Origin: Hippophae tibetana
Taxonomy: Eukaryota > Streptophyta > Magnoliopsida > Rosales > Elaeagnaceae
Reading direction: 5' to 3'
Assembly: GCA_037013495.1 (NCBI GenBank)
Contig: CM072807.1
Coordinates: 6,431,001 to 6,495,000, forward strand
DNA length: 64,000 nt
The notes below the pieces were generated by a model. The model was not told the DNA's origin. It did not search any database and saw nothing but the letters and a program-made list of their open reading frames with translations. Both the position numbers and the translations under genes were made by a program. This document shows positions 1-20,281 of this stretch, in pieces (position 1 is the stretch's first letter; each line of letters opens with the position of its first letter).

Positions 1-2949
1 TTCAAGATCTTATGACGAAGAAGACTATTGGTAAAGGACATGAGTCTAGATGCCTCTATATTCTTGACACACCAATACCAAAATCTGTTGCTTGCTCTGG
101 TGTAACCTCTCCCTTCGAGACACATTGTAGACTGGGTTATCCATCTCTTCCTTTACTTTGAAAACTTTGTCCTCAGTTTAGTAAGGTGTCTTCATTAGAT
201 TGTGAGTCTTGTCAATTTGCAAAACATCGTCTTAGTTCAAATCTAATAGTTAATAAACGTGCTAGTGTTCCTTTTGAAATAGTTCAATCTGATATTTAGG
301 GTCCTTGTCCTATTTTGTCTAAACTTGGATTTAAATATTTTGTTACTTTTGTGGATGATTATTCTCGTGTAACTTGGTATTTAATGAAGAGTTGTTCTGA
401 ATTATTTTTTATTTTTTGCGCATTTTGTGTTGAGATTAAAACTCAATTTAATGTTTCAATTCGTACTTTGCGAAGTGATAATGCCAAAGAATATACATCA
501 GCTTTGTTTCAATCTTATATGGTTCAAAATGGCATGCTTCATGAAACTTCGTGTGTTGAAACTCCATCTCAAAATGGAATGGCCGAACGTAAGAATGGAC
601 ATCTTCTTGAAACTACCCGTGCCTTATTATTTCAAATGATTGTTTCTAAACCGTTTTGGGCCGATGTAGTTTCAACAGCATGTTTTCTTATTAATCGCAT
701 GCCTTCATCTGTTCTTCATGGTGAGATTCATTACAAAATTTTGTTTCCTAATAAGTCACTATTTCCGATTGACCCTAGGATATTTGGTAGCACTTGTTTT
801 GTTCTGGATGTTCGTCCGCATGTTACTAAATTAGATCCCAAGTCTTTGAAGTGTATCTTCCTTGGTTATTCTTGTATCCAGAAAGGTTATAGATGTTATT
901 GTCCTAGTCTTAACAAATATCTTGTCTCAATTGATGTTACCTTTTATAGAAGACACCCTATTTTTCGTCTTCTCCTCCTCTTCCTGCACGTCAGGGGAGG
1001 ATGATGATTTGTTAGTCTATTCTATCACATCATTTGAACCTGTCTCTGATCCAATTCCTGTTAGGCCTCCTATAACTCAAGTCTATTCCAGACATAGATC
1101 TTCTGATTCATGTCCTGCACCTACTCCTTCGTCATCAAATTCAGTCCTGAACGATGATCTTCCTATTGCATTACGCAAAGGTAAACGTCAATGTACTTAT
1201 CCTATTTCTTCTTTTGTTTCTTATAACTGCTTGTCGTCTTCCTCTTGCTTTTTTATTGCCTCTCTTGATTCTATTTCTATCCCTAAAACTATTCACGAAG
1301 TCATATCTCATCCTGGTTGGCATCATGCAATGATCGAGGAAATGAATGCATTGGATGACAATGGTACTTGGGACTTGGTTGATTTACCTTCAAGGAAATG
1401 GGCTATCGGATGCAAATGGGTGTTCATAGTTAAGGTTAATCCAGATGGATCATTTGCTCGATTAAAGGCCCGTCTTGTTGCTAAGGGATATGCTCAAATC
1501 TATAGAGTGGACTATTCTGACACTTTCTCTCCTGTTGCTAAATTGACCTTTATTCGATTGTTTATTTCTATGGAAGCTACTCACCATTGGCCTTTGCATC
1601 AACTAGATATCAAGAATTTTTTTCTTCATGGTGATCTTCAAGATGAGGTGTTTATGAAGCAACCTCCTGGTTTTGTTACTCAGGGGGAGTCTAGGCAAGT
1701 TTGTCGTCTTCGCAAATCTTTGTATGGTTTGAAACAGAGTCCTCGTGCTTGGTTTGAAAAATTTAGTCAAGCTATAGAAACGTTTGGTATGATGAAAAAC
1801 AAGTCTGACCATTCTGTGTTCTACAAACAATCAAAAGTTGGTATCATTCTTTTAGTTGTGTACGTAGATGACATTGTTATTATTGGAAGTGATACTACGG
1901 GAATTTCATCTCTTAAGTCTTTCCTACATACTCAGTTTCACACAGATAAAATATGTCCTGGACTTATTAACTGAGACAAGAAAATTAGGAGCAAAACCTT
2001 GTAGTGCTCCAATGACTCCGAACATCCACCTTACAAGAGATGAGAAACTCTTTAAAGATTCTCAGAGATATTGAAGGGTGGTTGGAAAGCTGAATTATCT
2101 TACCGTGACTCGTCTAGATATTACATATTCGGTCGGTGTTGTTAGCCAATTTATGTCATCCCCCACAGTTCATCATTAGGCAACGTTAGAGCAAATTTTG
2201 TGTTACTTGAAAGGAGCACCTGGACGTAGTATCTTGTATGCAAATCATGGGCATACTCATATTGAATGGTTTTCAGATGCAGATTGGGCAGGTTCCAAAA
2301 TGGATAGAAGATCCACATCAAGCTATTGTATTTTCAATGGAGGAAATTTGGTCTCATGGAAAAGCAAGCAGAATGTTGTGTCACGATCGAGTGTAGAGTC
2401 AGAATATAGGGCTATGGCACAATCTGTGTCTGAGATAATATGGATATATCAGCTCTTGGATGAAGTAGGTCTTAAAACTTCAGTACCAGCGAAATTGTGG
2501 TGTGATAACCAAACTGTTCTTCGTATTGCTTCTAATCTTGTGTTTCATGAGCGAACTAAACACATTGAAATTGATTGTCATTTTGTTCACGAGAAAATTC
2601 AGCAAGGTTTGATTTCCACAGGATATATGAAGACTGTAGAACAACTAGGAGATATCTTCACGAAAGCTTTAAGTGGGGTTCGGGTTGATTATCTTTGTAA
2701 CAAGTTAGGCATGATTAATATCTATGCTCCAACTTGAGAGGGAGTGTTAGAGATGTTAGCTGTGTATTAGGTGTCTATCACTAGTTGAATATATTAGTTG
2801 TGTATTAGGTGTATGTCACCTAAGAGTGTCCCTAGTTTTGTATATAAATATGCAGTGTCTTTGAATGGAAATAAATAAGAGTGAATTCTGAGTTTTACAA
2901 GTTCCAAAGCATATAACTTGGGTAGGTGAATATTTTTAATCTACCAACA
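1..2949 (+). mobile_element. Ty1/copia fossil, 3' part, in a PHOT2 intron
   Basis: The 3' portion of a copia LTR retrotransposon; its 5' end lies before the window. From left to right there are a GAG-pre-integrase/integrase region (about 0.1-1.0 kb), reverse transcriptase (about 1.3-2.0 kb, with YVDDI) and RNase H (about 2.2-2.7 kb, with the [11 protein letters not shown] block). A polypurine tract (GAGAGGGAG) leads into the 3' LTR. The element is broken, with several interruptions. It lies in the sense direction in the intron just upstream of the PHOT2 exon at 3071. The RNase H signature groups it with the element at 40458-45892 rather than with those at 20961 and 34393. Confidence 0.93.
2745..2949 (+). 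repeat. 3' LTR of the first copia element
   Basis: This ~205-bp LTR begins TGTTAG directly after the polypurine tract GAGAGGGAG and ends CCAACA. It contains a TATA-like stretch (TATATAAATATG). The partner LTR is outside the window, so no target duplication or age can be judged. Confidence 0.82.
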
Positions 2950-3027
2950 TATATATGGTGCTTTTGCTAGAGGGAACCTGACTAGTGATGAATTACATTT
3001 CTACACCAATTAGAGGACTTACCATAA

Positions 3028-10456
<7,429 letters not shown>

Positions 10457-11369
10457 AGGTGATCTGTAATGCTGTTAAATTACATCATTCCCATTTCACT
10501 GCTTCTAAAGGTAATTTTGTGTGCTGCGCAGGACTTGTGTTATGGTCTGTTTCATATGAGAAGATTGTTATTTTTTTCCTTCTTCATAGGCCCGGGCTAT
10601 CTCGCCTTTGGTACAAGTTATCTGGGCTCATGGAGTGAAGAGAATAGGAAGAACCGTGTCTTTAAATGCCTTGATATTAATTTAGTATTAAGAGTTAAGT
10701 ATCTCGGTTGTATATAAATCAATCCTTACATATGGAAGAAATTAAAATATGTATTTCTGAGCTAATATATTTGTTAATACCGAGGGCAGACAAAGTTCAG
10801 CTACAGTACAAACAGCTTTCAGTAAAAATAAAGGATGAATAATTCATTGTTGGTATGGTGATGAGATGTATTATTTAACTATTTTCTTGAAAAGGGTAAC
10901 TTCACTTTTCTTTTGTCAAACCAATAATCATTATTAATAATGTAAAAGTACCACATCAACTTATTCCTTAGCAATTACGAATACCACCATTTGAAGTGTC
11001 TTATAATACTACCACTCACTTATCTCATCCGTGTCACTGCCTAGAATTACTCATTTAAGTATGATATCATCAAGTTGCTTTGGAACAACCTGAGAATCGC
11101 AATGAATGCTCTTCTACTATCATGCAGAATTTGTTATTTCATGTTAGAAATTTTCAGTTCACAAATAACGCTGCAGCAACTGCCATAGTCCTATCCAAGA
11201 CGATATGATTAAACCTTGGTCCTCAGTAATATCTAGATGTAAGGTCCATAATGCTGGGACAGGCAATGAATAATATTGTTAATATCTTCGGAGGATCTTG
11301 CAAAGACCTTAGTTATAATATGAAATACTATAATGAAGCTAGTCGTTTGATAAACCATCACAAGTTACA
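10457..11369 (+). promoter_or_regulatory. PHOT2 3' untranslated region and spacer
   Basis: No coding sequence was recognised. The stretch follows the PHOT2 stop and holds an AATAAA at 10827-10832 that is a plausible poly(A) signal about 370 bp downstream. Beyond about 10.9 kb the sequence is AT-rich spacer up to the TRIM at 11370. Confidence 0.5.
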
Positions 11370-11887
11370 TGTTATTAGACAGCCTAACTCTAACCCAAAA
11401 GTTGACTTGTAAGTTAGAGAGTTGTCCTCCACCAAAGGGATAACTCTCGGATGTGAAATTTAATTTCTTTAACAACTCTCCTCCACATCAAACAAAGATG
11501 ATGGCAAGGGTGAGAGTGTTAAGGGGTGCTTGGGGAACCAAGAACCAGCTTTGATACCATGTTAGTTGGCTTAAGCTTAACTCTAACCAAAAGACGTCTC
11601 TAAGTGGAAGGGTTGTCCAAGACTTATAAACTGCTCTTTGACAACTCTCTTGATCGATGTAGAACTTAAGTTAAACCTAACACCCACTCCACATTGGACA
11701 AAGGTGATCGGAAGGGTGAAAGTGTTAAGGGGTGCTCGGGGAGCCAGGAGCCACCTCTGATACCGTCTTATTAGACCTAAGCCTAACTCTAACCCAAAAA
11801 TCAGCTTGTAAGATAGAGAGTTGTCCAGGATTATAAGTGCAACGGAGTGATAACTCCTAACCGATGTGGGACTTAGGTTCCTTAACA
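11370..11887 (-). mobile_element. Three-LTR TRIM element, TSD TTACA
   Basis: A terminal-repeat retrotransposon in miniature with no coding capacity. Three LTR copies (11370-11474, 11560-11682, 11766-11887) alternate with two short internal segments. Each internal segment ends next to the LTR on its right with a TGGTATCA-type primer-binding site read on the - strand, which fixes the orientation. The LTRs share CCTAACTCTAACC and the TRIM hallmark CGATGTGGGAC. The 5-bp target duplication TTACA is perfect (11365-11369 and 11888-11892). A single outer duplication around three LTRs suggests unequal recombination between LTRs after or during integration. It lies between the convergent 3' ends of PHOT2 and AP-1 sigma. 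Confidence 0.86.
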
Positions 11888-12089
11888 TTACACATCCTAA
11901 TAAATGGACGAGCAAATTGTACAAGGTGAAAAGGAAGGTCACAAGACTTCATAGTTGATAAGTAAAACAAAGGTGCAAAATGCATAGACATTGTAAATAG
12001 AGATATGATGACTAGGGCATTACAAATGAAAGGGTAATATCGTAACGCTCAAATTAACTTGAGAAACAGGGGAAGCGCATCATCCTTTC

Positions 12090-14495
12090 TTACTTGGTGG
12101 CCTGTGCAATTATAGTACTGATGGAACTAGCTTGTTCTTTTGCTTGCTCCACCAAAGAATCCTAAAACAAATAATAACAGTTTAATCAGCTTAGAGAAAT
12201 TGGTATCTCGAGTTATTGAGGGCAGAAGAAACGTTACCTGTGCTGCAATCAAACGTGCAACAGTTTTCTTGCTGGGTTCTTGAAGTTCTCCAGCAATCAG
12301 AACCTCGTCCAATATATAGTACGCCTTTCATGTTTAGCAAATGGTTAAGGGAAAATGCTTACTTTCAAGGCAATGCAATGCATAATTCATAAAATAACTT
12401 ATTTGATTGCTTAATATTCTCCATGACCCTTTATTGAATTGATTAGTTCTTTTTCAATAGAATTGATTGGTTCACATCAGAAGCAAACTAAAGTACAAGT
12501 AAATTCCTATATTTTGTTTTACAACATAACATAATTAGAATAAGGGACATTTTCCATAAAGTATATGTTAGTAAAATGATACTCTCATTTGAGTTTCAAT
12601 TTGACAGGAATCAACATTAAATTGCTGCTGGAAAAGCACCTTAAATGCATCAGTGTGGCAAGACACAAGTTTTCAATGAAAAACTCTTGGATACCATTTT
12701 TCCATGTGTTTCAAACACATAGAAAACATTACTAAACTAAAATTTGTTTTCTTTTATTTTTCTTAAAATTCCACTAAATGAACACGGGCTGTAACAAGCA
12801 CACTGGACATACCTTATGAAAGTTGAAGATCAAATCCAGCTCACAGACCTGAAAAGTAATAACAAAATAGCATCAACACTTTTTCGTACAATCAATTCAA
12901 CAGTTCATTTTGAAAAAATACTAGATATGAGGCAAAGGTTAAGGTCACTCACACTCCCAAAGTATCGATCCAAAATCTCGACAAAATGATGGATTAATTC
13001 AAGGACCTCTAATTCGTTATCATCTTGATCAATACACATACAAAAATATAGACTAGCATATCTGCATGAAGATCATGGAACTAGTTAAGTCATGAAATCC
13101 CAGATAGCCACAATACTTATCCCACAAATTTATAGAAATAAAAAAATGTTGAATTCTCACATAACCTTTTATAAACAACTTTGTATCCTCTCCAGTCCAC
13201 AAAATTACAGAGTTTGGGTCCTCGTGTAAGAATCAATCCACTGAGCTCACGTAGTACCTTCTCATTGCATGGGCACAAAGATATCAATAATGTCACTATC
13301 TGCATTTTGTACAAAGTACTAAGCAATTTAAGATGGAAAAGAAACAACAAATAAAAAAGGAAGTACCTTAGTTCTTTCCTTCTGTGTATAAGGTAAATAC
13401 CATTTTGTCAACCTTACTTTTCCTTGTCTACTAATAAGAAGCACAAAGTGAATCTGGAAAATGTAGATCACAAGCCAATAAACACCCCAAAGAATTTAAG
13501 TAAAAACCATAAAGATTTGATTCATTTTTCAGTTACCCGTATTGAATTTGATCATCAAATATTTTGTATGATGACTACAGAGTACAGTTTACATAATGTG
13601 TCATAACCATTTCATAAACTTTATTTCTAAAAAGAGTAACACCGGACCTTAAACACAATGTCTTAGGAGGGAAACATGGATGCTAGGTTGGTATTCAACA
13701 TATCTAAAAGCACTTTTTAACTTTTAGTAATTTGAAATGTCAAATATGACAGACTTAAGGAAATTCTCACATCATCAGTTTCTAGTAATATGCCTCAAAT
13801 TTTAAGACACAGTTGCCAATGACCTTCCATTAGATTACGGGTATTAGCCACCAGCAGTAACCAGCTACAAATCTAACAAATATAGGATTGCCTTTGGCCT
13901 ATCACCATTGTCACAAGAAAATTCCTCTATTCAAATTTGAAACCATATACTTGTTGAAAGAAGGAACAAATATTTGATTGACATATATCTACAGATACAT
14001 AGAGATCCATAAATGCTTAAATGACACATCCGGAAGATCCAAGCAGAAATACACAACTCTCTCTTTCTCAATAATCAAATGCATAGCAAAAGATGAGAAA
14101 GAATTCAATATTCAAGTCAGATAACTAATTTCCTGCCTTCACTTCAGAGAAGCAAAATGAAAGGATCAAGAGCAGAGGCAAATAAAATGGGATATGATGT
14201 TGCCTCCAAAGCTTGCCCTTGGGTTTCCGTAGCGAATATGCCAAATGTATTAACACACCAGATCTACAAGCTTCGACAAATTTTCCTAACCATCCATATG
14301 AAGAATTCAAGTAAACGAAAGAACTCATGTAACAAATGAATAAATAAATAAATAAGCTCAGCAGTAGCTGAAAAATCGCTTACTCACGAATCTTAACAGT
14401 ACAACAATAATCAGAATCACAAATATCAGTTGCATCGCAGATCAATTCACCGAAAAGAAAAGATTAAAAAGGAGTTTAAAAGCTTCCATTACCAT
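12090..14495 (-). CDS. AP19: AP-1 complex subunit sigma (small adaptin)
   Basis: Small subunit of the AP-1 clathrin adaptor, acting in cargo sorting at the trans-Golgi network and early endosome. Seven exons on the - strand: 14493-14495 (the ATG alone), 13367-13453, 13166-13257, 12953-13061, 12813-12848, 12238-12324 and 12090-12161. Every border is GT-AG and all phases fit, giving 161 residues, the usual length of plant AP19. Recognisable blocks are [50 protein letters not shown] and [13 protein letters not shown], then [20 protein letters not shown] and a C-terminus in IIAQATK. The start rests on CGAAATG followed by GTAATGG; no in-frame ATG is near the second exon, so the split-off start codon is the best solution. 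The gene converges on PHOT2 with a TRIM between them. AP19 is the Arabidopsis name; which paralogue this is cannot be told. Confidence 0.95.
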
Positions 14496-14588
14496 TTCGT
14501 TTCGCTTTCTGGGATCTAATGCTCAAAGCCTTCCCAACCCGATTTCACAGAAGCAGTTTCACCTGTGAATAGTACAAAAATTGATAAT

Positions 14589-14641
14589 GAGAAATTGAAA
14601 CGAGAGAAATTGAAACGCGAGAAATTGAAACGCGAGAAATT
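14589..14641 (+). repeat. 15-bp tandem repeat upstream of AP-1 sigma
   Basis: Three and a half copies of GAGAAATTGAAACGC with one substitution in the first copy. It lies about 100 bp upstream of the AP-1 sigma ATG exon, near the expected promoter. No function can be read from it. Confidence 0.85.
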
Positions 14642-14863
14642 ATAGGTGTAACGAGAAAAATAGGATTAGAAATTATATTTTAAATTATAAGAAAAATATT
14701 CACTTACCCTGTTGCTGCAATTAAATTTAATGATATTTTTAAATTTTATGTTTTGTTAGATTAAAAAATGAGAAAAAAATAGAATCAATTTTTCATAATT
14801 TTATTTTCATCTCAATTTTTATTCCAATTTTACCCCGATCTTAAATATAGTCATAAATTTTAA

Positions 14864-15190
14864 ACTTTAACTCACAAATATAACCATAAACACTAAATCA
14901 TAAATTTCAAATCTCAAAACACAAAAACCTATTTCGAAAAATAATAATCTTAACTCATAAATGTAACCAAAAACCCTAAACCATATTTAAAAATAATAAT
15001 AATTCTAACACTAAACTTTAACCCACAAATATAACCCTAAATCTCAAATTTTAAAACCTTAAAACTTATTTAAAAAAATAATAATTTTAACCTTAAATCT
15101 TAACCCACAAATATAATCTTAAACCCTAGACCTTAAGTCTCAAATCCCAAAATCTCAAATCTCAAACTTCAACATCCTAAACTCTATTTA
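14864..15190 (+). repeat. Degenerate ~80-bp tandem repeat
   Basis: About four diverged copies of an AT-rich unit marked by TTAACYCACAAATATAACC, a CTAAAYC block and AAAAATAATAAT, spaced roughly 65-85 bp apart. AAACCCTA-like stretches within it are too irregular to be telomeric. Confidence 0.7.
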
Positions 15191-15995
15191 GAAAAATAAT
15201 ATATTTTATTTTTAATTAATAATTATTTAAAAAAATAATGATTTCAATAATATATTTTGTCTAACGAAAAAAAAATTAAATTATATTATTTAAATTTTAC
15301 TGAATATAAGGGTATTTAAGTAATATATAATTAGTTATAAAAATATTTATTTAAAATTTATTTTTACTTAAAATAATGAATACACATGCTGAGTCTTATA
15401 TTCACAACAATGTGCTTTATTAATTTTAAGAACATATACCATTATTTTCTTACAAAATTATCATTAACAAAAAATTTCATACAAAATTTAATTTCAATTT
15501 AAATTAAGGATGATAATTAGTTGTTTCAAGTCAAATCCAAATCGATTGAATTAACCTGCATGAAAAATTAAACTAAACTATTTTAAGTGATTTTGAGTTC
15601 GATTTAAATATTATTCAGGTGTCATTGATCCATTTTAAGTATTATTTTAATTTTTAATAAATATAAAAACAATAAAAATAAATAAATAACAAGATGGATA
15701 AAATTTGATCGAATTTGTGAGCTAAATTAAAATGATATTATAAATAATGAGACATATGTTTGAAATCTTAGTCGATCTGTCCCAAACCTATTCCAACAAA
15801 GTGAATACCTATAAGGCACTCATATATCGGATGAAATTGCCATCCCTAACCTGAACCTCATCATCAAACACGATTTTTGAAATATAATTTACCTATCAAT
15901 ATATACCATTAAAATTAAAAGAGAAAATAAATAATTAAATTAATCTAATAGATTGAATCTAACATAAAAAAAAATTCTAAAAATTATGTAAAAAA

Positions 15996-16081
15996 GAGTT
16001 TTCCAATATTTTAAGCACTAACAAGAAGCACATAAATTGAGTTTTCCGTTATTTTAAGCACTAACAGGAAGCACATAAATT
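15996..16081 (+). repeat. 43-bp direct repeat, two copies
   Basis: Two adjacent 43-bp copies marked by GAGTTTTCC and AAGCACTAACA, differing at about three positions. A simple recent tandem duplication in spacer DNA. Confidence 0.85.
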
Positions 16082-16460
16082 TTTTTAAGAATTTTATTAC
16101 AAATTTATTTTATTACCTTTTAAATTTAAATGTTTTACTTGCATTGGCATGAACTAAATATTTAGGTTCCTATGATCCAACCTTCCTATAATTAGGGGTG
16201 TGCAAAAATCTGATCATCCAATTCATGCAATCAATCTGATATGATTTATTGATTTTCCATCTGATTTGATCTAATCTACCGATCGGATGAAATTTTTTTC
16301 CATCCATTAAGTGTGGATCGGATGGTGGATTTCACTATGATTCATCTGATATGACCAAAATTAATTATATTTATTAAATTATATGTATATTTATTAAATT
16401 AAATATAAATAATATATATATTTATTTAGATTTTTTTTGCCATCCCATATATGATATCCT

Positions 16461-16914
16461 ATATGTTTTCGTTCGCAGCTTCACGCAACTTGATTAGGTT
16501 TTTCATTTTCGTCGCGTAGCTCTCCAGTCTCCAGTCTCCTCTCCTCTGCCGCTTTTGCTGTCGCCGAATCTCGCTCCGTTCTTCATTCTACATCAATCTG
16601 GTTCTCTCTGAGTTGTGACTCTTGTTTCCTGTGTAATATATGGTTCTACTTTTGCTTTTCATTATTTATTTTGTTCTTCTCATATGTTTTCATTCGCGCA
16701 GCTTGATTAGGTTTTCCATTTTCGTCGCGTAGCTCTCCAATCTCCTCCCCTTCTACTGTTTTGCCCTTTGTTCTCTGCCACTGTGTGTATCGTCGTCATC
16801 GAATCTCTCTTCATTCTTCGTTTTACATCAATCTGGTTCCCTGTGAGTTGTGACTCTTGTTTCCTGTGTAATATGTGGTTCTAATTTTGCTTTTCATTAT
16901 TTATTTTGTTCTTC
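16461..16914 (+). repeat. ~226-bp tandem duplication in the hAT leader
   Basis: Two adjacent copies, about 16461-16686 and 16687-16914. They share TTGATTAGGTTTT, TTTTCGTCGCGTAGCTCTCC, ATCAATCTGGTT and GTTGTGACTCTTGTTTCC. The block lies upstream of the transposase reading frame, where the promoter and leader should be. Confidence 0.85.
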
Positions 16915-17395
16915 TATGACATATGGGAAATTGTATTACTTTAGCTAGAAATCTACTTCTTTACATTCTGGAAATTTGTAAATCTGCTTCTTTACATTCT
17001 GGAAATCTACAAATCTGCTTCTATCTAATCTATATTTTTTTGGTTAGAGGGTTCACATTCTGATAATTTAATTTGATGAGGTCTTGAAAGTTTGTTCTGT
17101 TTACTATTTTTTTGGTCAATGGGTTCTAGTGTTGTATAGATTTTAATAGAAGCTGTAGGTTGAGGGTTGAGATTCAAGTTCTAAGGTTTTGGGGAGAGAT
17201 GGGGATTGTTACAGTTGGTGAATTGAAGCCAAACATTTCAGGAAAGACTAAAGAGGTCGTTTTGACCCAATTCCTTTGGTTGCTAACATATGTTGTCTTG
17301 TTCCTTGTGTAATATCTGTTGTTTTTGTTATTTCATTTATCTAATAGCATTTTTATAACAATTGTTTTTCTACACAGTGTGTTTATTGCATTAAG

Positions 17396-19560
17396 TTGAT
17401 TGTGTCTCACTTTATCTTAGATGGAAAAAACACCTCTACTACGGATAGTCCACTTGTAACCACCAAAAGTGCAAGCACTACCCACAATGTTGAAAATCAA
17501 GATAAGAATCCACAGATAGCTCACTTGCAAACACCTCTACTACCATTGAATGACAAACCTGAACCTTCCATAGATAGCTATGATGGAAAAGGTAAAAGAA
17601 AGTTTTCTAAACCTCTCTCTTCTACTTGGAAACATTTTGATATAGTGGGTGAAGGCTTAGATCGCAAGGCGAGATGTAAATATTGTTCAAGGGAGTATGT
17701 GCTGTATCCAGCAAGTCAGGTACATCAAACTTAAATGCTCATATTTCTATGCAGTGTAAATTATTTCCTGGTAGATATGAGAAGAAGCAAAAGACTTTAG
17801 CTTTTGAAAATGTCACAAACAATAAAGAAGGTGTACTTATTGCACACACATTTAGTATTGAGGCTTGTAGGCTTGCACTTACAGAAATGATTATAGTTGA
17901 TGAATTATCATTTAATCTTGTTGAGAATGAAGGATTTAAGAAGTATAGTAGAGTTTTAGAACCAAGGTTTCAAGTTCCTTCTCGTATCACTGTTGCATGG
18001 GATTGCTTAATTCTTTTCTTAAAGGAAAAGGATAAATTGAAAGAATTTTTCTGTAAGTCATTTCAAAGAGTTTGTTTAACCACTGACACATAGACTTCTG
18101 CTCAAAATTTGAATTATATGTGTCTCACTGCTCACTTCATCGATGATAATTGGAAACTCCAAAAAAGAATCTTAAATTTTTGTATAGTTCCTAGCCATAA
18201 AAGTGATATTCTTGGGAAAACAATTGAGCAATACTTGTTAGATTGGGGAATTGATAAGATATTTACTATTATTGTGGATAATGCTAGCTCAAATAATACA
18301 TTAGTTTCTTACTTGCGTAAAAAAGTGAACAATTGGGGTGGTGCAATACTAGATGGTCAACATATGCATATGAGGTGTGCAACTCATACTCTAAATTTGG
18401 TTGTGAGAGAGGGCTTGAAAGAACATGATTCAAGCATAAGTAAGATAAAAAAAGTTTGTGAAATATGTCAAAAGATCACCTTCAAGGTTGTTAAAATTTA
18501 AGAATTGTGCGGAGCAAAAGAAGATTGATACTAATAAACTTTTATGTTTAGATGTAGTAACAAGGTGGAATTCCAACTATTTAATGTTAGAATCTACAAT
18601 AAGATTTCAGAATGCTTTTGAGCGTTTAAAAGAAGATGATGTGATATTTAAACAAGAGTTTAACATTGAAAATGATAGTTGCAAAACTCCTGATATGTTT
18701 GATTGGTCTAATGCTCACGTATTTGTGAGGTTTTTGAAAATATTTTATGATGCAACATTGAGGTTTTCTAGTTCTGTATATGTTACTTTAAATTTATTTT
18801 TGGATCAAATTTGCTTCATACACAACCAATTGAGTTTCTGGTGTGAAAATACAGATTTTTTGTTAAGCAAAATGGAAAAATAAATGAAAACAAAGTTCAA
18901 TAAATATTAGGGAGGTGTAGATAAGATGAATGATTTTTTATTTATTGCAACTTTTCTTGATCCAAGACCTAAGGAACAAGATTTGAAAATTTGTTTGGAT
19001 CTTTTGTGTGATGAAGATGATATTATGGTTGGTCATATGATGAAATTTTTATGGTTTGAATAATATGTTTGATCAGTATTTAGTTTGTATTATGCAAATG
19101 TCCAAGCTATATGCTTACAACCTTTAGACACAAAAGAAGTGTATAGTTGTAACATTGATTCATTTTCACTATGGATGGATCGTTATAAAAAGTGTGTTAA
19201 AGATGCAAAAAATACAGACAACCAAACTGAAGTAAATAAATATTTTGGTGAGACATGTGAGGATGTGGATGATGAGTCTTTTAATCTTTTAGGTTGGTGG
19301 AAGGTAAACGCATCTAGATACAAGGTTCTTTCCAAGATTGCCAAAGATGTTTTAGCTACGCCTATATCAACTATAGCTTCTGAGTCTGCATTTTCTTAAG
19401 GGGGAGAGTTATTGATTCTTTTAGAAGCTCATTGTCCCAACAAATTGTCCAAACACATATTTGTACTCAAAATTGGATTCGATCATCACCAATAATTAAC
19501 ATTCGTAAGTCTCTTCATGACATTGAAGCAATTGAAACAAGTAATATTATTTTAATTTTC
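17396..19560 (+). pseudogene. hAT transposase (BED finger, RNase H fold, dimerisation domain), broken
   Basis: In order: a BED zinc finger (about 17.61-17.75 kb, CKYCSREY and a HISMQC histidine/cysteine end); the RNase H-fold catalytic region (MCLTAHFIDDNW, IIVDNASSNN, MRCATHTLNLVVREGL; 17.9-18.5 kb); CLDVVTRWNSNYLML at about 18.55 kb; and the C-terminal hAT dimerisation region (SRYKVLSKIAKDVLATPIST and SESAFS; 19.1-19.56 kb). The breaks are a frame change inside the BED finger near 17.70 kb, a TAG at 18091, a frame change near 18.48 kb, a TAA at 18881, more stops to about 18.95 kb, and a frame change just after SESAFS at about 19.40 kb. It should be inactive. It is nearest to the RICESLEEPER/DAYSLEEPER kind of plant hAT. 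Confidence 0.9.
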
Positions 19561-20281
19561 ATTATTAATTATATCATTCTCTTATGATTTATGATTTAAT
19601 ATTCTCATCACTTTCTATTATCTTCTATTTTGTAGATATGTTGGGAGGCATTAAGAATATAACCTTTGATTGAATATGATATATTATTATTTTATTTCAT
19701 ATGTATTTCATATATTATTTTATATATATTTAGTTATCAATTTACTAATATTTTTTAAATTATGGCTAATTGGTGATGACACATTGAATATTTTTGTTAT
19801 TGCTCTCAAGATTCAAAACAAAATTATTTTCAAGATTGTTGATGGATGTTAAAAAGTGAAATGATTAGCTTAATTTAGGTTTAGATTATTGTGAACTATA
19901 TTTTTGTTTATTATTTGAATGAATTGTTAAATTTATTAAAATGACTATTGTAATCGTTATTGACGTATTTTATTATTTTTGTTTTATATAGGTTTGAACA
20001 TTTTAGTCATATTTTAACCTTTTTATTTGATTTTTTAAGATATTTTTTAACTCAAATAATTTTATGTTATGATTTATGTGAAAATTTAAATGTTTTATTC
20101 AAAAATATAATTAATTAAGTTTATTGGGTTCGGATGTCATCCGAATATTTTACGGATCAGATTGATCGAATGTGAAAGTTGATCGAATCGGTTACGAATT
20201 ATGATATTTCAATCCGATCGGATGGTCAGATCATATTAAATGAGTATAAAATCAACGGTTTCGATCCGATAAATACCCCTA

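Larger units (their letters stand above)
14496..16192. other. AP-1 sigma upstream region and AT-rich spacer
   Basis: No gene recognised. Its first ~100 bp must hold the AP-1 sigma 5' leader and promoter. The rest is AT-rich with three sets of short tandem repeats, listed separately (14589-14641, 14864-15190, 15996-16081). Confidence 0.6.
16193..20281 (+). mobile_element. hAT DNA transposon, 4.1 kb, TSD CCTATAAY
   Basis: An autonomous-type hAT relic. Its ends are TAGGGGT at the left and ACCCCTA at the right. The 8-bp target duplication is CCTATAAT (16185-16192) and CCTATAAC (20282-20289), 7 of 8 identical and of the length hATs make. Both subterminal regions are studded with GATCGGATG and CCGATCGGATG motifs, as expected of hAT transposase binding sites. 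The interior encodes a decayed BED-type hAT transposase. The 5' leader carries a ~226-bp tandem duplication. Confidence 0.92.

Noticed and set aside
11583-11942. A 119-residue - strand open frame across the TRIM
   Set aside because: It runs through LTR and internal segments of a non-coding element and has no domain.
15100-15190. AAACCCTA-like stretches as an interstitial telomere
   Set aside because: The motif is irregular and part of a degenerate ~80-bp AT-rich repeat; no run of perfect TTTAGGG units.
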